NCBI RefSeq assembly: GCF_000204055.1
Contig: NW_006768768.1
Location: 1,788,619 to 1,852,618, forward strand
Source of the DNA: Melampsora larici-populina 98AG31
Lineage: Eukaryota > Basidiomycota > Pucciniomycetes > Pucciniales > Melampsoraceae
DNA length: 64,000 bases
Direction: 5' to 3'
In this document: in pieces, positions 59,410 through 64,000 of the stretch
Layout: each line of letters opens with the position of its first letter
Numbering within the stretch: position 1 is the first letter of the stretch
Notes under the pieces: generated by a model
Database searches by the model: none
Told to the model about the DNA's origin: nothing
The model's input: the letters and a program-made list of their open reading frames with translations, nothing else
Position numbers and translations under genes: made by a program

Positions 59410-60780
59410 TTGAAAGTCTTCCGAAGGCGTTAATTAGGGAAAAGTGAAGTGGTTTGTAGGAAGCTATCTTGCTTCATGTGGCCCATTAGCCTAGTTATAA
59501 TGCACCTGTGTCTACTGGACGCTTCGGATATTATCCGTTAGAAAAAATGTATTTCCTATCCGACATTGTCCGGAATGCCCCCTACTGACGCGCCAACTCC
59601 CCCGACGCGTCGGATCAAAAACCATAACTAAGTGAATACGCAATACATTGGAATTAGGAGCTAGCTAAGAAAAGGGAAGAACGTGAAAAGAAGAAGTTAT
59701 TGGCACTGGCTAAGAAAATCCAAAAGAATAAGAGATCATAATTGTTTGGGTTTGATACATTTTTTTCAAAAGAACTTCCAAAAATATATTTTAATGTATA
59801 TTAAAACTCAGATGTTAAAATCAGAGTATCACTTCCAAAAATTTATTTTATTTTATATTAAAACTGAGATGTTAAAATTGGAGTATCATCCTCATGCCAT
59901 TGAAAGTCATTTTGAAATATTGAAACTCAGAATTCATCAGAAATTTTGACACTTGTTACTAGTACTTATCATCCTAGATATATGGAAAAGGTTTCCTTAT
60001 TTGAGTGAGAGTCAACCGTATGTGAATTCAAATCACATGTGGGTGATTTCCATTCACATATGGGTGAAAGGAAATCACATGTGGGTTACTTACATTCACC
60101 CACATGTGATGTCCTTTCACCCATATGTGAATGGTGTGAGCTACTAGCTTCTTTTGGGCTAGCAAATCACTAAGGAAAAGGTATACACTTGTGGGGATTA
60201 TGATCCACAAGGTTTAAAGACGGAGAAATAAGGTTCAAGCTCTATACTTGTAACAAACAAGTATAGACTGCAGTTAGAGGACCTTTAAGGAAAGGCTTTT
60301 CAGGGATTTGGGTGAGGGTTTTACTATTATTAATAGTAGAAACCGTGCACTGAATCTTCAGTGACTTACACCAACACCGGGTAAGCAGCGCAACACCGCG
60401 CTGCCACCGGAAGTTACGTTGAGTTGCTGTGACCCATCATATGTTGCGGTGTAGCTTTTGGAAGCGCTGCGGTTTCAAAAAAGGACAAATACGGGCAAAG
60501 CCGCAGCGCTGCTCTGAGCAGCAGCGCAACATACAAAATAAGCAACGCACCACAGCAACACCAACACGTAACGCAACATTGTGCATCAGCAACGCTGAAC
60601 TACCGCTGAAACGCAACACAGCCTAAAATTCAATTATAAACAAAAGAAACAACATGTATGTAATATATGATAGAGGGATAGCATCGCATAACATAACAAA
60701 AGGGAAAATCTGGCATAGAGTAGTATAAAATTTTAGCATAGTATTTTTTTTCGAGTAATTCAAATATAAAGATTGTAAAC
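59410..60780. other. Intergenic region between two hAT genes, with repeats
   Basis: No gene seen. It contains a 60-bp tandem duplication with CAGATGTTAAAATC near 59800-59890, the palindromic array at 60020-60140, and a CG-rich stretch with AGCGCTGC/GCAGCGC pairs at 60380-60560. Confidence 0.5.
60020..60140. repeat. Palindromic array of TCACATGTGGGTGA units
   Basis: About eight copies of TTCAC(C)CA(C/T)ATGTGA or its complement occur in both orientations, forming nested hairpins such as AATCACATGTGGG with CCCACATGTGAT. Short frames on both strands read ISIHMWVKGNHMWV and are repeat products. Confidence 0.85.
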
Positions 60781-60789
60781 TAAATAACA

Positions 60790-63700
60790 TCAATTCATTA
60801 CTATCCCCAAGGTTTTCAAAACCTGTGCGAGCTCCTCATAAGTCTCACCCAAATCAACACCTTCCCTCAACCATAACCTGCTGGAGACAAGTCGTTCGAT
60901 TGTCCGAGCAATTAATGAACCTCGACTGCTCGAACAAACATCTGATGCACATGAAAAGATGCGTTCAGGGGCGCACGAGGAGCCAGTTGATGCGAGAAAG
61001 TCGGTGGCCATGAGGGCCAGGATTTGGTAAGACTTAGCATGCTTCTAAGTATGGTCGCGCAAAGTGTCAAAGTGAGAGTATCAGCAAAGATCTACAAGGA
61101 AAATACCCAAATGATAGACTTCTCACCTTCCACCATTCAAGACATGCGCTAGGGTCTTGTATGTCATACTTGTCAGGCTTCATCTTGTCAACTCGGTTTA
61201 AATAGTTCTTGATTTGTATATCTTCAGGTTTTTCGATTTCAGCTTCGTCGTCAGAATCATCGCAGAAGATGACTGCTCTAGGTGAAGATGTTGCAGGAGT
61301 TTCGCTGTGGTTGGTACGCGGAATGGAGTTGGTTCTATCGTCTGCAGGGTTAGCCAGTTCGTACTCCCGGTGAAGACGTCTGAAAGTGGCTTCAGCGTTG
61401 ATTGCAATCACAGAAGTTTCTCCAAACCACTTGGAAAAGAAACGTAGTCGGAAGAAAGGGTGGAGTGCCGTCGCCATAACAAGAGTTTCGCATTGGAGGG
61501 CTTCGTCCATGTATTCGACAGTCTTCTCCTTCATCTTTGCAAGCATGGGGTAGATTGCATCGGTGGTGCTAAGAGGTTTGATTTTTGATTCGAGGGAGTT
61601 ACGGAGTTCTACATATTGTGGAATCACCATACACCCTGTTGGACCGTCTCCCTCCATAAGGAGAGTTGTCTTGAGGAAAGGCTAACAGATTTATTACAAG
61701 TCAAAGTCAGCACAAAATATATCAATAAGAAAGATAGATCAAAACGGAACAGCAAATACCTCAAGCTGATTGTTGATCTTGCGTACTTGTGCCCATTCGG
61801 CAGTAGTCATCTCAAGCTCGTGGAAATATCCGTATGGTTTTTTATTTTTGCGTGCAGGACGATTCTTGGAATGTACAACATTCAAATCGTTTCTACAGAG
61901 TTTGTCAATGACCTGTGATAGTATTGGTATTGACCAAATAATCCAAGGTTGTCAGGATGTTGTGCACACATCAAAGTAAGAGAAAAACTGCCTTACTGCT
62001 CGGGCTAACCAAGCTTTATGCCGACTGGTATACTTGATGTTCCAGCGGATCCCGTACCCAGCAATCAAAGATCCTTTGAAACCCTTTTGCTCGGCAACAC
62101 GTTTGAACTCGTTTCGCCAGGCCGCAGAACGGGTAATGTGGCGTGTGATGAAGTCAACCTGGTCAAAAGATGTAGCCATTCATCATATTCGAATCAAAAC
62201 CCAAGTTGTGTTTCCCACAAAGTCATTTACTCACCTTGCGCAGGATATAGTCGACGTTATTTGCTTCTCGACGATGGGTGGGTTGCACTTCTTTACTCAC
62301 TGTGGAGAGCTCGGGATATTCTTCCTCTTCTTCAGCATCTGCAGAATTCCACTCACCCTCGTCGTCCAGTTTGGGAACTACAGCCACAGGAGCCGGCAAG
62401 TCAAGATCAAGATCTTGAGGATCATGCTCGGGATCGTCGACTTCGTTGACATTTGATTGCTCGTTGCTAGCAGAAAGAATCATGTTAGTAACGAGCATTG
62501 TATCTAAGGAACAGATAATGCAGACTTACTTCATCTGTTCCTCATCCTCGTCTTCCTCTGCAATTGTTCCAATCGATGGAAACACTCCACGGTCACTTTG
62601 TTTCACCTTTGCCGGAGGAGGTGCTTTGACACCCAGCGCAGCCAAACCTGCGTTGACAATCAATGCCAACTTGTGGCAGAAACAAAAAATGTGCATAGTT
62701 TCAGGGTTCCACTTGTACAAATTGTTGTTTTTTTCAAGAAATTGATTGTGCATTTCTTTAGCCATGGTCTTATTGTTAGACCCCGAATCTGTAGTCTGGC
62801 AGAGCAAGTGAGACACACAAAAGAAAGTGTCAGCAAGAAACTTTTTGTATGATGATTGAAATCCAGAAAAAAATTCTTGATTAAAAATACTCATCTTTTG
62901 GAAAAGATTGCGTTTGATCAAAAGGTTGGCCATAGGTTCGGCAAGCCACGGGCCATGGTGATGCCAGGCAACCACCTTCATGGTGAGGTGGCGAACCCGA
63001 TAGTTCCATTGGTCGTCCACAAAGGTAACCGATGCCCCGATGAACGCATGTCGATTACCTTTTGTGGTCCAGCCATCGTGTACCAAGTTGATCTTTGATT
63101 TCAGAGCCTGATTGGTTGATTGGTAATTGATTGATTAGTAATCAAATTTTATTCATATGTTTGAAGGTTTGGAAATAATCTCACCTTCAGCTCTAAAAAC
63201 ACCGAGTCTTTGAGAGCCACATTGATCTTCTTCGCCTTGTCAGCAGCCCACCTCCGACCGTTCAGATGTGCTTCCTTTCGGAGGTAGCGCACCATGCCAC
63301 GAAGCAGGGGATCTTCGATCCGACTCCGAGGTTGAGCGTGGCGAATAAGCCAGGTACAGGCCATCTGATTGAGGATGGAGTTAGAATACGCCGCCACCGG
63401 TGTAGCGACAACATAGGAATCAAGAGGCCCTGAGCCAGACACCTTGGCTGCCTTTCGAGTTTCAGCCACAGACAGAGGAACATCCAGATTGGGTTCTTCA
63501 GATTTCGCTCGAAGTCGTCCGCTGCATCCCAAGTCTGACCGGCCGTCTGCAGTTGATCCGTCTCGATGAACTCGCAGGTTGCCGGTCATGTTGGTATAAC
63601 TTACTCGCACTGGGTTATCCTCGTTGCGGTGACAGAATCAACAAGGATAGCTCAATGGGGGCTTGTGTATATCCTAGAAACATGGATATGGTATTAGAAT

Positions 63701-64000
63701 AATTTAACAAGTTAGATAGAGACGAATTCAATCCAAAAACAAACAACACTTACGTCGTGACCTTTGTGAAAAGGTGGACCAAAGTAATCCCTAAGCTTGG
63801 CGACATCGGTCTGGTTGTCGTTGACCTTGGCCTTCTTCTTAGCTTTGATTTTCGCATCCTTGTCTTCTGAATTGGCTCGCATAGTTGTTTTGGTGACATA
63901 CTTTGACAGATGCTGCTATTTTTTTTCAAAGTGTAGTGTCAGTATTCATGAAATTGAAAGAACAAGTTCAACCACTTACTTTATCTGCTTTCGAGGCTCT
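60790..64000 (-). CDS. hAT-family transposase, open through all visible exons; 5' end outside window
   Basis: Ten exons are inferred: beyond-63980, 63915-63754, 63619-63185, 63107-62530, 62466-62235, 62158-61970, 61912-61760, 61681-61127 and 61032-60790, with the first continuing past the edge. All junctions have GT-AG sites and keep frame with no stop. Motifs in order: a degenerate BED-like region (VSYTNMTGNLRVHRDGS), KINLVHDGWTTKGNRHAFIG, CQTTDSGSNNKTMAKEM, MHIFCFCHKLALIVNAGL, ALHPFFRLRFFSKWFG, and the C-terminal dimerisation segment DFLASTGSSCAPERIFSCA. An acidic stretch (ADAEEEEEYPEL) lies in the middle. About 800 residues are visible. This is the least damaged transposase in the window and may be functional or domesticated. 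Confidence 0.85.

Overview
This window is a repeat-dense, intron-rich piece of a fungal nuclear genome. It is most likely from a rust fungus (Pucciniales, Puccinia-like). That assignment is inferred from the mix of families (Helitron, OTU-carrying MULE, hAT, DIRS-like, copia, chromodomain gypsy and a Tet-like 2OG oxygenase), from the short introns of about 50-60 bases with GTAAGT-type donors, and from the absence of bacterial gene organisation. No single-copy host gene could be identified with confidence, and almost everything interpretable is transposon-derived. Starts and introns below were worked out by eye from splice consensus and reading frame.

Layout. 0-6 kb: minisatellites, hairpins, and a spliced minus-strand gene joining a FAR1-like DNA-binding domain to an OTU-like protease domain. 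Its second coding segment is interrupted by a 931-bp CACTA-like MITE with a 3-bp target duplication. 6-20 kb: a minus-strand Helitron Rep/Pif1-helicase gene, decayed, flanked by five small paralogous spliced genes (four on one side, one on the other). They share exon architecture and resemble OB-fold, single-strand-binding-like proteins. This cluster is the best candidate for an undescribed system. 21.5-27 kb: a decayed DIRS-like retrotransposon with gag-like, RT/RNase H and tyrosine recombinase regions.

27.7-40.1 kb: a 10.2-kb MULE whose ends are long arrays of the 10-mer GCGCCTACAT in both orientations. It carries a transposase with FAR1-like, MULE catalytic, SWIM, zinc-knuckle and OTU parts. 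A 737-bp deletion derivative of the same element lies just upstream. Nested inside the 10.2-kb copy are an 819-bp CACTA-type foldback MITE (TSD TCA) and two LTR-like repeats of about 1.5 kb. 41.7-43 kb: a Tet-like oxygenase gene, probably broken. 43.9-49.2 kb: a nearly complete copia element with two 386-bp LTRs, TSD CTTTC, a half-tRNA primer site and a polypurine tract; its polyprotein carries a frameshift and a nonsense codon. 49.5-51.3 kb: unknown spliced ORFs and a truncated copy of the CACTA MITE. 52.1-54.7 kb: the 3' half of a chromodomain gypsy element. 54.7-56.4 kb: GC-rich and foldback repeats with tRNA-like sequences. 57-59.4 kb: a hAT transposase with one stop. 60.8-64 kb: a second, larger hAT transposase that is open across all visible exons and runs off the window.

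Functional picture: the window records several rounds of nested transposition. Most in-frame nonsense codons found in the transposon genes are TGA, which fits C-to-T (G-to-A) transition decay. Three units look least damaged: the hAT gene at the right edge, OB-like genes B, C and E, and the copia element.
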